A stretch of 64,000 bases of DNA from JBCCIM01 sp965263205. Lineage in GTDB: Bacteria > Bacteroidota > Rhodothermia > Rhodothermales > JAHQVL01. The stretch lies in assembly GCA_965263205.1 (NCBI GenBank), contig CBDHHF010000003.1, positions 186,001-250,000 of the forward strand. The letters are read 5' to 3'. Below the pieces are notes generated by a model. The model was not told where the DNA came from and searched no databases. It saw only the letters and a program-made list of their open reading frames with translations. Of the stretch, positions 8,963 through 17,798 are shown in pieces (the stretch's first letter is position 1; each line of letters opens with the position of its first letter). A program made the translations under genes and the position numbers.

Positions 8963-9528
8963 ATGCCTCAACACGTCACCTTTCCTGCTCTTGACGACAC
9001 CACGTTAACCGGGACGTTATTGCATCTACAAGTGGTTCACCCTCGCGACCTGGAAACTGTACTTGCCCATTGTATCGCGTCTGTATGGCTATGCGCCAGC
9101 CCGTAAACTCGGCCTTGCCGCCAATGTGGATGCCGCAGCATTTATTGCGCTGGGGTGAAAACCTGCCAACCGGCGTGGCCCGAGAATGGGGCGCGTGGTG
9201 CCTGGAGTACAAATACCTTGCTGCTTACTTCGATCAATCGGGACACCGCACCAGTCCGGATGGGACGCCCTTTGGCCCCGTCTATTTTGACCAGGCAAAC
9301 TGCCCCATTCTTGCGTACTACTTTACCGATGATCCGATTGCAACCGAGGCGAATGCTGCGCCTATGCTGTCGCTTTTCAACAACGCCACGATTGAGACAA
9401 CCTGGATTAGCCCAGAAACACTTGAACTTGACGAAATTGGTCACCTTGGTTTTTTCAGGCAGAAAATAGGCGCACCGCTTTGGGACGACACGCTTACGTG
9501 GCTCCAACTCAAAGCTGCTGCATCTTGA
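8963..9528 (+). pseudogene. Internally deleted and frameshifted alpha/beta-hydrolase
   Basis: The pieces match a COG4757-type alpha/beta-hydrolase of about 280 residues. The start (MPQHVTFPALDDTTLTGTLL) is in one frame and ends near 9030. From about 9034 another frame reads WFTLATWKLYLPIVSRLYGY and then KLGL, which in intact relatives lies far downstream, after the nucleophile elbow. The central part with the catalytic Ser (GxSxG) is absent. A second lesion lies at the GGGG run 9161-9164: removing one G joins ...FIALG to ENLPTGVAREWGAWC. The C-terminal part through IGHLGFFR and LWDDTLTWL is well kept. With the nucleophile lost, no active enzyme can be made. Pattern matching to the family is from memory. 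Confidence 0.8.
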
Positions 9529-9540
9529 AATGAAAGTTGG

Positions 9541-9927
9541 ATGCTAGACGTCAAACCACGCGATAAAATTCTATGGCTTGATGGCATTGCCGGCACAACA
9601 GTCGGAGTTGCCGCTCTTTTACTATTCAACTGGCTCTATCCGCTATACCAGCTGCCGCGACACATTTTGATCGTGATCATCGCTGCAAACATGGTTTATG
9701 GTTGTTATGGCCTCTTTGTCGCCTCACGTAAAAAGCGGTCCTTGCCCCTCATCGTTGGACTTGCCGCTGCAAACTTGACCTGGATGTTCGTTTCGATTGG
9801 CTTGCTAATAGCCTATGGCCATCAAGCCAGTGTGTTTGGCTGGCTTCATATCGCTGGCGAAGGGGCGTTCGTCGCTGTGCTTGCCGTTTTGGAATGGCGC
9901 TGGCGATTCGAGCTACTGTCCGCGTAA
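9541..9927 (+). CDS. Small hypothetical membrane protein
   Basis: A 128-residue protein with four predicted membrane helices (about residues 15-33, 40-60, 68-90 and 95-115) and short charged loops (ASRKKRS). It begins 12 bp after the hydrolase remnant, so it may once have been co-transcribed with it. No family is recognised with certainty. The ATG at 9541 is the first in frame and gives a natural N terminus (MLDVKPRDKILWLDG). Confidence 0.6.
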   Translation: MLDVKPRDKILWLDGIAGTTVGVAALLLFNWLYPLYQLPRHILIVIIAANMVYGCYGLFVASRKKRSLPLIVGLAAANLTWMFVSIGLLIAYGHQASVFGWLHIAGEGAFVAVLAVLEWRWRFELLSA

Positions 9928-10034
9928 CAGCAGAGGCATAACTTATATAAATAGGGATCAAGTCCTGATCAAATCTGACAGTAAATTGAAAGCACCACGT
10001 TTAGTCAATCACCAAATGCCGTGACTGCATTGGA

Positions 10035-10403
10035 CTATTTGCGAATTCGGATTCTATGACCTTCTACAAGCAACAAAAGTCCGGCATAGTCGCTCTGTTT
10101 TGACTGGGACTCAGTGAACGAAATCAGGCGATTCATTACCTGGTGCACGACACTGGGTCGATTCTTTATCTGAAGAGCGATTATTCCGCCAAAACTAGAG
10201 GGCGGATAAGCGACTATATCCGAAAAATCCCCGTTCAGAGTAACCAGAATGGCATTCTCCTGCTGCGCCTTCTCGATTACATCGAGATCTGGAGCATCTT
10301 GTGGCAGATAATCGCGCAATACGAGAACCTCATGTCCAGCATCTCGCAGCCTGCCAATTATCACCCTTGAAATGCAATGATCAGCAAAAAACTTCAATCC
10401 CAT
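10035..10403 (-). CDS. DUF5615-family PIN-like protein, probable toxin
   Basis: A 122-residue protein of the DUF5615 / Mut7-C-like PIN fold group. The family pattern is visible: opening strand with acidic residue (KFFADHCIS), GRLRDAGHEVLVLRDY, the D-x-D-V-I-E-K-A helix and VTLNGDFSD. The acidic residues would build the metal site of a PIN-type ribonuclease. Its start ATG shares one base with the stop of the upstream DUF433 gene (TGATG), so translation is coupled. Pairs of DUF433 and DUF5615 genes are a known toxin-antitoxin-like arrangement in which DUF433 acts as the antitoxin; activity of this pair is inferred. A TTG one codon earlier is an alternative start. Confidence 0.85.
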   Translation of the reverse strand: MGLKFFADHCISRVIIGRLRDAGHEVLVLRDYLPQDAPDLDVIEKAQQENAILVTLNGDFSDIVAYPPSSFGGIIALQIKNRPSVVHQVMNRLISFTESQSKQSDYAGLLLLVEGHRIRIRK

Positions 10404-10630
10404 CAAGCAGCAAGTTCAAATTCAGCGAGATCCCGTGCGTAGCTAAGACAAGCTAGAATCTGCTTACCATTAAGGTCTGGGAATTCCTCTACAATTTGAT
10501 CTGCAGAATAGCCATCAGCAAGATACCCGAGAATCAAGCTCACAGGTATCCGAGTTCCTTTAATACGGGGTTTTCCACGAAGAATCTCAGCAGTGCTTTC
10601 AATATAATCCCGCCAGGAAGATGTACTCAT
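10403..10630 (-). CDS. DUF433-family protein, probable antitoxin
   Basis: A 75-residue protein with the DUF433 signature: GKPRIKGTRIPVSLILGYLADGYS, then IVEEFPDLNGKQILACLSYA. This is a compact helical, winged-helix-like fold found almost always next to PIN-like genes. It is the first gene of a two-gene operon and overlaps the DUF5615 gene by one base. By analogy with other modules it should neutralise the partner and may repress its own promoter. Start ATG at 10630 gives the usual length. The 98 bp upstream, towards mutS, are AT-rich and would contain the promoter. Confidence 0.87.
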   Translation of the reverse strand: MSTSSWRDYIESTAEILRGKPRIKGTRIPVSLILGYLADGYSADQIVEEFPDLNGKQILACLSYARDLAEFELAA

Positions 10631-10728
10631 GATACAATCGTATTAAGTCTATTTACAGCTATTAAGATACGATACAGATTATTAAAGGTCCCAACGTGTA
10701 AGTACACACGTTTATCACGCTTACTATG

Positions 10729-13407
10729 CTAGTCCCCCACAATTTTCTTCAACTCAACAAGCTTAAGCAACGCCTCAACCGGCGTCATGGCATTGGGCTC
10801 AAGACTCCGTAACAGCTCAGCAGCCTCAGAGGCAGCAGGGTCTTGCATTTGGAAGAGCGACAACTGGTGCGCATCGCCTAGATCTGCCAAATTGGGAGCC
10901 TGCGTTGCCGGCTTCCCTTCACGCGCTTCACCACCATGAATCTCCAACTGCTGCGACTCAAGATGCTTCAGTACCTCCTGCGCCCGTGCAATAAGCGGTG
11001 CAGGCAAGCCGGCCATGCGCGCTACCTCAATACCATAGGAGTGATCTGCACCACCGGGGATAAGCTTCCGCAAAAAGACAACTTTGCCGTTGTGCTCTTT
11101 CACCTGCACCCGCAGGTTCACAATGCGACCATACCGATCCTTCAGCTCGTTTAGCTCGTGGTAGTGTGTGGCAAACAACGTTTGCGCCGCCACTCGCTCT
11201 GTTTCGTGCAGAAACTCAACGAGCGCCCAGGCAATGGATAAGCCATCAAACGTGCTGGTGCCCCGTCCTACTTCATCGAGCAGGATGAGTGAACGAGGTG
11301 TCGCGTTGTTGAGGATGTTGGCAGCCTCGTTCATTTCTACGAGGAACGTACTCTCCCCGGAAGCCAGGTTGTCCGAGGCCCCTACCCTGGTAAAAATGCG
11401 ATCGACAATACCGATGGTTGCTGATTCTGCCGGCACATACGACCCAACCTGCGCCAACAACACAATTAATCCCGTCTGCCGCAGCACCACACTTTTACCG
11501 GCCATGTTCGGACCGGTTATAATCAGGATTTGTTGCGCTTCAGGATCGAGCGATACACTGTTGGCGATGAACGGCTCGCCAACCGGCAACGTTTTCTCAA
11601 CAACGGGATGGCGGCCCTCAACAATCTCAATGCCACGGCCGTCATGCACATCCGGGCGTGTATACTTATGCTGCACTGCCACTTCTGCCAGGCTCACCAG
11701 GCAATCAAGCATCGCCAGCAGTCGGGCATTGGTTTGCAACGATGCAGTATGCATCGCCACTTGCTCCCGGATTTCCTGAAAGAGCGACGACTCGATGTGT
11801 GTGATACGCTCCTGCGCCGTCAGGATTTTCTCCTCGTATTCTTTCAGCTTCGGTGTGATATAGCGCTCTGCATTCACCAGGGTTTGCTTCCTGATAAAAT
11901 CTTCAGGCACTTTGTCTTTGTGCGCGTTGGTGACTTCCAGATAGTACCCAAACACCTTGTTGAAGCCAACTTTGAGCGACGGGATACCTGTACGTTCTGA
12001 CTCTTCTTGCTGCAACTTTACAATCCAGTCGCGGCCCGACTTAGCGATGGTGCGCAACTCATCCAACTCCTCATGATATCCCGGCCGAATGTACCCGCCA
12101 TCGGCAAGCTGTGCCGGCGGTTCATCAACAAGCGCTTCGCCAACCAGCGCAGTCACTTCATCACACGGAGTAAGCTGGGCTGTGATGCTTTTAATCGCCT
12201 CAATGGTCTCGTCGGCAAGAATGGCTTTCACTTCCGGGATGGCAGCTAATGTGGTTTTCAACGCAACCATCTCCCGCGGCGTTGCACGACCGGTAGAAAT
12301 CCGGGCGGCCATGCGCTCCATATCACCCACGGTTTGCAAGGTCTCCTGCATGCGGCCGCGCAGGAAGTCGGATGTCACAAATCCCGAAACGGCATCGAGC
12401 CGGCGGTGGATCTGCTTCAGGTCGCGTAATGGCCTGACGAGCCATTTCCGGAGCAGCCGCGCGCCCATTGGCGTGCGGGTCATGTCAAGAATTTGGATCA
12501 GCGAACCTTCTTGCTGACCACTTTGCATCGCGGCTACCAGTTCGAGATTGCGGCGCGTCTGCGCATCCAGCATCATGAACGTATCGCTGGCGAAGTAATT
12601 TACACGATCTATATGCGGCAGCCGGCCTTTCTGAGTTTCGCCCAGATAGTAGAGTGCTACACCGGCCGCAACAATGCCGGCTTCAAAGTCTTCAACACCA
12701 AATCCTTTCAGGGAATGCGTTTTGAAATGACGTAGCAGCGTCTCGTAGGCAAAGTCGTACCCGAAGCACCAATCCTCCTGCGGGGTGACAAGCATGCCCA
12801 AATCGCGCAGCCACCGAATATCGTCGGGCCGGCGCTTATCAACCAGCACTTCTGTCGGAGCAATGGTGTGGATGAGTTCTTTGAGGTCGCGGGCCGCTAC
12901 TTCAGCCAGGTAAAACTCGCCGGTAGATGCGTCGATAAATGATACACCAGCACGTGCTTCCGCAGATTTCGACGGCCAGTGCACGGCAGCCAGGTAGTTG
13001 GATCGCTTGGGGTCGAGGAGTTGCTCTCGAAAAGAAACGCCGGGGGTGACAATTTCTACAACATCGCGCTTAACAATTTTCCGCGCAGTCTTGGGGTCTT
13101 CCAGCTGTTCGCAAATGGCGACCCGATGGCCGGCCTGCACCAGACGTGGCAGGTAATTATCGAGGGCATGGTGGGGAAAGCCAGCGAGCGGGACGTGGCT
13201 TGCTTTCCCGTTGGCGCGCTTTGTGAGGGTAATGCCCAGCACCTGGCTTACGGTGACCGCATCGTCTTCAAACGTCTCATAAAAATCGCCTAACCTAAAA
13301 AGCAGCAACGCGTTCGGGTGACGCTCTTTGATTTTGTAATACTGGCGCATCAGCGGCGTGGGCCCGCTATTTTTGGCTGAAGCCTTCTTTTTGGTGGTTT
13401 TCCCCAT
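10729..13407 (-). CDS. mutS: DNA mismatch repair protein MutS
   Basis: An 892-residue MutS, the mismatch-recognising ATPase. The N-terminal mismatch-binding domain carries GDFYETF, with the Phe and Glu that probe the mispair, followed by SHVPLAGFPHHALDNYL and HRVAICEQLEDP. The ATPase domain has Walker A GPNMAGKS, the DEVGRGTSTFDGLS Walker B/signature region and FATHYHEL. The C-terminal end (LSLFQMQDP...AMTPVEALLKLVELKK) is the usual short tail. Length and order are normal, so the gene is intact. The first ATG at 13407 precedes a Lys-rich start. It is transcribed alone on the minus strand; no mutL lies in the window. GCCGGC occurs about nine times in it. Confidence 0.98.
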   Translation of the reverse strand: MGKTTKKKASAKNSGPTPLMRQYYKIKERHPNALLLFRLGDFYETFEDDAVTVSQVLGITLTKRANGKASHVPLAGFPHHALDNYLPRLVQAGHRVAICEQLEDPKTARKIVKRDVVEIVTPGVSFREQLLDPKRSNYLAAVHWPSKSAEARAGVSFIDASTGEFYLAEVAARDLKELIHTIAPTEVLVDKRRPDDIRWLRDLGMLVTPQEDWCFGYDFAYETLLRHFKTHSLKGFGVEDFEAGIVAAGVALYYLGETQKGRLPHIDRVNYFASDTFMMLDAQTRRNLELVAAMQSGQQEGSLIQILDMTRTPMGARLLRKWLVRPLRDLKQIHRRLDAVSGFVTSDFLRGRMQETLQTVGDMERMAARISTGRATPREMVALKTTLAAIPEVKAILADETIEAIKSITAQLTPCDEVTALVGEALVDEPPAQLADGGYIRPGYHEELDELRTIAKSGRDWIVKLQQEESERTGIPSLKVGFNKVFGYYLEVTNAHKDKVPEDFIRKQTLVNAERYITPKLKEYEEKILTAQERITHIESSLFQEIREQVAMHTASLQTNARLLAMLDCLVSLAEVAVQHKYTRPDVHDGRGIEIVEGRHPVVEKTLPVGEPFIANSVSLDPEAQQILIITGPNMAGKSVVLRQTGLIVLLAQVGSYVPAESATIGIVDRIFTRVGASDNLASGESTFLVEMNEAANILNNATPRSLILLDEVGRGTSTFDGLSIAWALVEFLHETERVAAQTLFATHYHELNELKDRYGRIVNLRVQVKEHNGKVVFLRKLIPGGADHSYGIEVARMAGLPAPLIARAQEVLKHLESQQLEIHGGEAREGKPATQAPNLADLGDAHQLSLFQMQDPAASEAAELLRSLEPNAMTPVEALLKLVELKKIVGD

Positions 13408-13877
13408 TAAAATTAACTACTCCGTTACCGTGGCCTAAACGAGAAGCCTGCGTCTATTTCCGTTTCAGCAAGAAAATAAGAAAAAGGTGCCTACTTAACT
13501 GGTAGCAGCATGGATTGTTGTGAAATAGTAAGGTTGCAGTAAAATTTTCCGATGTGAGCTTTGTTGGAAGCGGTATTATTGTGAGACCAACATTCACTAA
13601 AAGCTTTCCCATATTATTGGAACCGTAGGCCCGTGCCCCTCGTCTGTTGTTGCAAATTCTTACACGTCTACTTCTTTTCTACACCCTAAATTAAGCGCAT
13701 CATTACGAAATAGGGTACAAAAACGCATTCCTGTTTGCGCTAAACACCCTATGGCACAATTTTTTCAGTTCATACTGTAGCAATACGCAGATCCCTTTCG
13801 ATGTATTGACTGCTATTCATCTCGAACATTGCGTTTTCTCTAATTCTACCGATTAATTATTTAACCAATCAAAACTT
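13408..13877. other. Long spacer between mutS and a T9SS cargo gene
   Basis: About 470 bp with no credible gene. It must hold divergent promoters for mutS and for the plus-strand FG-GAP gene. Near the right end the word TTAACCAATCAAAA occurs at 13861 and again at 13893, on both sides of the first possible start codon. ACCCTA/TAGGGT half-sites around 13683-13715 form a loose inverted repeat. I could not define promoters. Confidence 0.4.
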
Positions 13878-15455
13878 ATGTCTCCTCTTTCATTAACCAA
13901 TCAAAAAATGGACATGGCGCGTCAGATACTGCTGCTTTTCGTTTTGGGTCTGATGGTGGTTGTAGCACCAGTGCAGGCCAATGAATCCCCTCTCGACAAG
14001 AACGCAGATAGCGAGGTGCAGACCAGCTTGCTCGCTCCCTCATTCAGCGCACTTGTACCGGGTGGCGGCGGCAACCCTTTCCCAAACATGACTTCCGACA
14101 CCTTCAGCTCACCTACGTTTGGTGACATTGATGGTGACGGCGACTACGATATGTTCAGCGGCACGGAAGCTGGTGGCATCGCATTCTTCGAGAACACCGG
14201 TGATGCGAGCAACCCAAACTTTGTTCAGCAGACCGGCGCAAGCAACCCGTTTGACGGCGAAGATCTCGGCGACAAGACGACCGCTGCGCTGGTTGACATA
14301 GACGGCGACGGCGACTATGACATGGTTGTCGGCGAAGAGCTTGGCGGCTTTTTCTACTACGAGAACACAGGTACTGCTATGGCACCTACGTTCGTACAGC
14401 AGACCGGTGCCAGCAATCCATTTGATGGCGTTGACGTGGGCAACCGCTCGCAGATCACCTTTGCTGATGTAGATGGCGACGGCGACTACGACGGCGTTAG
14501 CGGTGAATTTGCAGGCAACATCAACTACTTCGAGAACACGGGTACCGCAATGGCCCCTACGTTCACCGAGCAGGTTGGTGGCGCCAATCCATTCAACGCA
14601 ATCTCTGCTGGTGGCAACAACATTTCAACCGCTGCCCTTGGCGATATCGATAACGACATGGACTACGATTTCGTTATGGGTAACAACGACGGTACGTTCT
14701 CTTACTTCGAGAACACAGGCAGCACCATGGCGCCTACGTTCACCGAAAGAACCGGTATGGACAACTTCTTTGATGGATTTGATGCAGGTATCGCTTCTTC
14801 TCCAGCCATTGTTGACCTCAACAACGGCAACGGCGTGGACGTAATCAGTGGCAACACCGACGGTGACTTCTACTACTACGTAAACGCAGATCCGCTGCCA
14901 GTAGAACTGACTTCTTTCCGCGCGGTACGCAACCTGAACAAAATCACGTTGACCTGGACAACAGCCAGCGAATTGAACAACGCAGGTTTTGAAGTACAGA
15001 AGTTTACGCCACGTGGTTTTGAAAGTGTAGCATTTGTAGCCGGCGCCGGCACAACAAACGAAACGCGTTCGTACGCTTACACGGTTGACACCAACCTCCC
15101 AGGCCGTCATCGCTACCGCCTCAAGCAGGTAGATTTCGACGGCGCGTTTGAGTACAGCTCTGAAGCGTCTGTATCTGTAGCACTCGAAGCTGCATACCAC
15201 ATGACACAGACCAGCCCTGAGCCGTTCAACCCGCAGGCAACGTTCAACCTTACGGTTGCAAGCAGCCAGCAGGTAACCATCGGCGTGTATGACATGCAGG
15301 GCCGTATGGTCGAATTGCTCCACAGCGGCGAACTGCAGGCTGAGCAGCCATACCAGTTCTACGTTGTTGCAAACAACTGGGCCAGTGGCCGCTACCTTAT
15401 CCGTGCAGTGGGTGAAGCCTTTACAGCAACACAGATGGTTACACTACTCAAGTAA
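13878..15455 (+). CDS. T9SS-secreted FG-GAP/VCBS repeat protein
   Basis: A 525-residue secreted protein. The signal peptide is hydrophobic and ends in VQAN. Start is either ATG 13878 or ATG 13908; the second gives a more normal signal (MDMARQILLLF). Residues about 75-335 carry five FG-GAP-type repeats with calcium-loop sequences such as GDIDGDGDYD, VDIDGDGDYD, ADVDGDGDYD and GDIDNDMDYD, each followed by YFENTGTAMAPTF-like strands; these normally form blades of a beta-propeller. A second region (LPVELTSFRAVRNLNKITLTW) is the usual linker domain of such proteins, and the last ~80 residues are a T9SS sorting domain (YDMQGRMVEL, ASGRYLIR). The ligand is unknown. The long leader and strong terminator suggest a single-gene transcript. 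Confidence 0.88.
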   Translation: MSPLSLTNQKMDMARQILLLFVLGLMVVVAPVQANESPLDKNADSEVQTSLLAPSFSALVPGGGGNPFPNMTSDTFSSPTFGDIDGDGDYDMFSGTEAGGIAFFENTGDASNPNFVQQTGASNPFDGEDLGDKTTAALVDIDGDGDYDMVVGEELGGFFYYENTGTAMAPTFVQQTGASNPFDGVDVGNRSQITFADVDGDGDYDGVSGEFAGNINYFENTGTAMAPTFTEQVGGANPFNAISAGGNNISTAALGDIDNDMDYDFVMGNNDGTFSYFENTGSTMAPTFTERTGMDNFFDGFDAGIASSPAIVDLNNGNGVDVISGNTDGDFYYYVNADPLPVELTSFRAVRNLNKITLTWTTASELNNAGFEVQKFTPRGFESVAFVAGAGTTNETRSYAYTVDTNLPGRHRYRLKQVDFDGAFEYSSEASVSVALEAAYHMTQTSPEPFNPQATFNLTVASSQQVTIGVYDMQGRMVELLHSGELQAEQPYQFYVVANNWASGRYLIRAVGEAFTATQMVTLLK

Positions 15456-15479
15456 CCTGAACTTGCACCGACATCGCTA

Positions 15480-15520
15480 AAAAACGGCGGTTGATTTTCG
15501 AGTCAACCGCCGTTTTTTAT
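15480..15520 (+). terminator. Strong rho-independent terminator
   Basis: A 14 bp perfect stem, AAAACGGCGGTTGA (15481-15494) pairing with 15503-15516, an 8-nt loop, flanked by A on the left and a run of T on the right. It lies 25 bp after the FG-GAP gene. The A/T flanks would allow it to work in both directions. Confidence 0.93.
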
Positions 15521-15881
15521 TGCTACCATTTTCCCAAAACCTCGATCTATTCGCGCAGAACAACCGAAAGATTACCCACCATTCGTTATTTCACGCCGCT
15601 AAAAGAAGACTTTTTGTACAGATTTGAACTTTTCTACCTCCATCTCTCCCCGCTGAATACTCCATAACGCCCCCTTGCCTTAATCAGTATTTTTGGTATC
15701 TTTTGGTCCCTCTTGGCTATAATTGGTATCTACCCTAACAGGTCGTCGTTACTGTGCCGGCAAATATCCCTCGTCAGACCACGAGCGCTGACACCCCTCC
15801 ATTTGCTGCACCCTAACCGACCACGTTTGCCATTTTGGCCATTACTCTACATACTCACTAACCTGTACAATTTATGTCATA
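15521..15881. other. Spacer without recognisable gene
   Basis: About 360 bp between the terminator and the AP2-like gene. It contains several close variants of TTTTGGTATC / TTGGTATC (around 15690-15735) but no open frame with protein-like composition. Promoter elements for the next gene should be here; none could be fixed. Confidence 0.35.
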
Positions 15882-16400
15882 ATGTCGCTTAAACATATTA
15901 CCCGCCTTGATTACCAGAAGACGCATGGCTGGTGGGTTCGGATTCGCCGCAAATCGAATCCGTGCTCCAAGTTATTTTCTGATGGTGTCTATGGAGGGCG
16001 CGACAAAGCCCTGGAGGCTGCATTGACATGGCGTGACGAGAAACTAACTGACGCACCTAAACAAACCACACGAACAACCGAGTCTTCCTCAAAGACAATT
16101 AAAACCGGTGTTCCAGGCCTGTGCGTCAGCTTTGTAAATGGTGCCAGAGAAAACCTGGCCCATCTTCAAGTATCTGTTCAACGCCATGGAAAAAGGACAA
16201 GCACCCGTTACTCAATAAGTAAATGGGGACTTCGAGCAGCTCTTTGGAAATCTTGCGTAGCGCTAGCCAAAGGCTCGATCAAAGATACAATCCAGTCGGA
16301 TCGCACCAATCTTCAGGCAGAAGCTATCGTATTGTTCGATAAATCCTACCCCTTGGTAGCTGAAGCCCTGGAAAAAGTTGGTTACGAAGTCGACTCCTGA
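15882..16400 (+). CDS. AP2/ERF-like DNA-binding protein
   Basis: A 172-residue basic protein. The N-terminal ~50 residues (ITRLDYQKTHGWWVRIRRK, FSDGVYGGRDKALEAALTWRDE) match the bacterial AP2/ERF-like domain, a three-stranded sheet plus helix that binds DNA. A second, weaker copy can be traced from TGVPGLCVSF through LQVSVQRHGKRTSTRYSISKWGLRAALWKSCVALA. Stand-alone proteins of this kind occur in cyanobacteria and other bacteria, and the domain is also found in homing endonucleases and phage proteins. There is no nuclease domain here, so a regulatory role is likely, but no target is known. The gene stands alone. Confidence 0.7.
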   Translation: MSLKHITRLDYQKTHGWWVRIRRKSNPCSKLFSDGVYGGRDKALEAALTWRDEKLTDAPKQTTRTTESSSKTIKTGVPGLCVSFVNGARENLAHLQVSVQRHGKRTSTRYSISKWGLRAALWKSCVALAKGSIKDTIQSDRTNLQAEAIVLFDKSYPLVAEALEKVGYEVDS

Positions 16401-16436
16401 GTGATCGCATAGCCGGGCACAATTGACCCACAATTG

Positions 16437-17666
16437 TTACGAGCGATTATCTGACTGACCCACATTGTTAGCCTCCGCAAGGAAGGACTCGATTTCATCG
16501 TGTTGGTGTGCAGCATCGTTGTACCCTACATCGATAAGATCATTCATGTATTCTTTCTGAAAGAGCAGCATACTGAGCCAGTCGGGACTCTTAGTTTCAC
16601 TAGAGCCGATACCCATTGTGAACAATCCGAGGGCACCGGAAAATTGTGGTTTATATTTCCCAGCTAACTTCCCTATATCAACTGACGGCCTGATCATCAG
16701 CAGCTTCACCGGACGCAACCCATCGCGGTTTCGCTCTGGAATTTGCTGAAGCAGGCCGTTTATTCTTTGCAGGTTTTCTGCATCCTGGTCTGCCGCATCA
16801 AGGAAAATGGCATTCATCAGGATGCCGATAATCTGCGCCGCCGGCGGATACCCCGTAATGGTAGGCGTATCTGCTTCAGCCTTCGACCGATCATAACGTG
16901 TGGAAATAACCATAATGCGATCGGCTCCCATCGTAATAGCCGGCGAAAGTGGATTGGTTAACCGAACGCCACCATCGCCATGCCAGGCCCCATCAATATG
17001 TACAGCCGGAAAAATGAGCGGCAATGCAGCCGAGGCCATGATATGATCGACACTGATTTGCGTCTTGACCCCCACCCTGCTTGGCCGCACCCACTGCTCG
17101 ATATCGGCACCTTGTACAAACGTTGTGGTCTGTCCCGTCATATAGTTGGTGCTTGTCACAGCAAACGCTTTGATTTTCCCTTCCGCAACGTTGCGGGCAA
17201 CGCCAAGTAGATTCCCTGCTTCGTCCGTTTGAAATTTCTCACACAGAAATTTCCGCAACGGCGCCGGATCCAACAACCCGCGCTGGTGCGCCATCGATGA
17301 AGTGATCCGTTCTTCATAGCTCGCTCCATCGCGGTTCTTAAGCAGCCGGCGGAAGAAATCAAACGTAGATTCAGATGCAAAAACATGATCCAGCGTCAAC
17401 TGTTGCCAGCTCTCCACCATCACGCTAGCCGCGTCTTTAAACGAGCCGTTGTGATTTGCCAGGTAGCCCGTATTTATCGCACCCGCTGACACGCCTTTCA
17501 TGATGGTAAAATGGTTGCCAGGAAAAGCATCAGCGATGTAACGCAATACGCCGGCCTGATATGCAGCGCGCGCACCACCGCCGCTCAATACTAGCCCTAC
17601 CTCATGCTCCTCTTGCTCTCCAAAACCTAATAAATCTTGTAGTTTGTGTTTAATTACATCTCTCAT
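16437..17666 (-). CDS. Patatin-like phospholipase
   Basis: A protein of about 409 residues with a patatin domain. Motifs in order are the oxyanion loop GLVLSGGGARAAYQAGVLRY, the nucleophile elbow GVSAG, and the catalytic Asp in HGDGGVRLTNPLSPA. Patatins hydrolyse acyl ester bonds of membrane lipids with a Ser-Asp dyad, both present here. No signal peptide is seen, so it is likely cytoplasmic or exported in an unusual way. The C-terminal ~120 residues are a helical extension seen in many bacterial members. I chose ATG at 17666; a TTG seven codons earlier is possible. It is divergent from the metalloenzyme gene at 17799. Confidence 0.9.
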   Translation of the reverse strand: MRDVIKHKLQDLLGFGEQEEHEVGLVLSGGGARAAYQAGVLRYIADAFPGNHFTIMKGVSAGAINTGYLANHNGSFKDAASVMVESWQQLTLDHVFASESTFDFFRRLLKNRDGASYEERITSSMAHQRGLLDPAPLRKFLCEKFQTDEAGNLLGVARNVAEGKIKAFAVTSTNYMTGQTTTFVQGADIEQWVRPSRVGVKTQISVDHIMASAALPLIFPAVHIDGAWHGDGGVRLTNPLSPAITMGADRIMVISTRYDRSKAEADTPTITGYPPAAQIIGILMNAIFLDAADQDAENLQRINGLLQQIPERNRDGLRPVKLLMIRPSVDIGKLAGKYKPQFSGALGLFTMGIGSSETKSPDWLSMLLFQKEYMNDLIDVGYNDAAHQHDEIESFLAEANNVGQSDNRS

Positions 17667-17798
17667 TGTCACAATACTCGACGACAAAACCTGTCATATT
17701 ATCCAGTACAAACCGCAGGGCGGCGCAAGTAATTAACATAAATGTATAGAAATGTCTATCATTAGTCCCCTGAAGAACGTGAAGTTGCCGGCAAAATT

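Noticed and set aside
14625..15323. A 232-codon minus-strand frame opposite the FG-GAP gene
   Set aside because: It is the antisense of a highly repetitive coding sequence and shows no family features.
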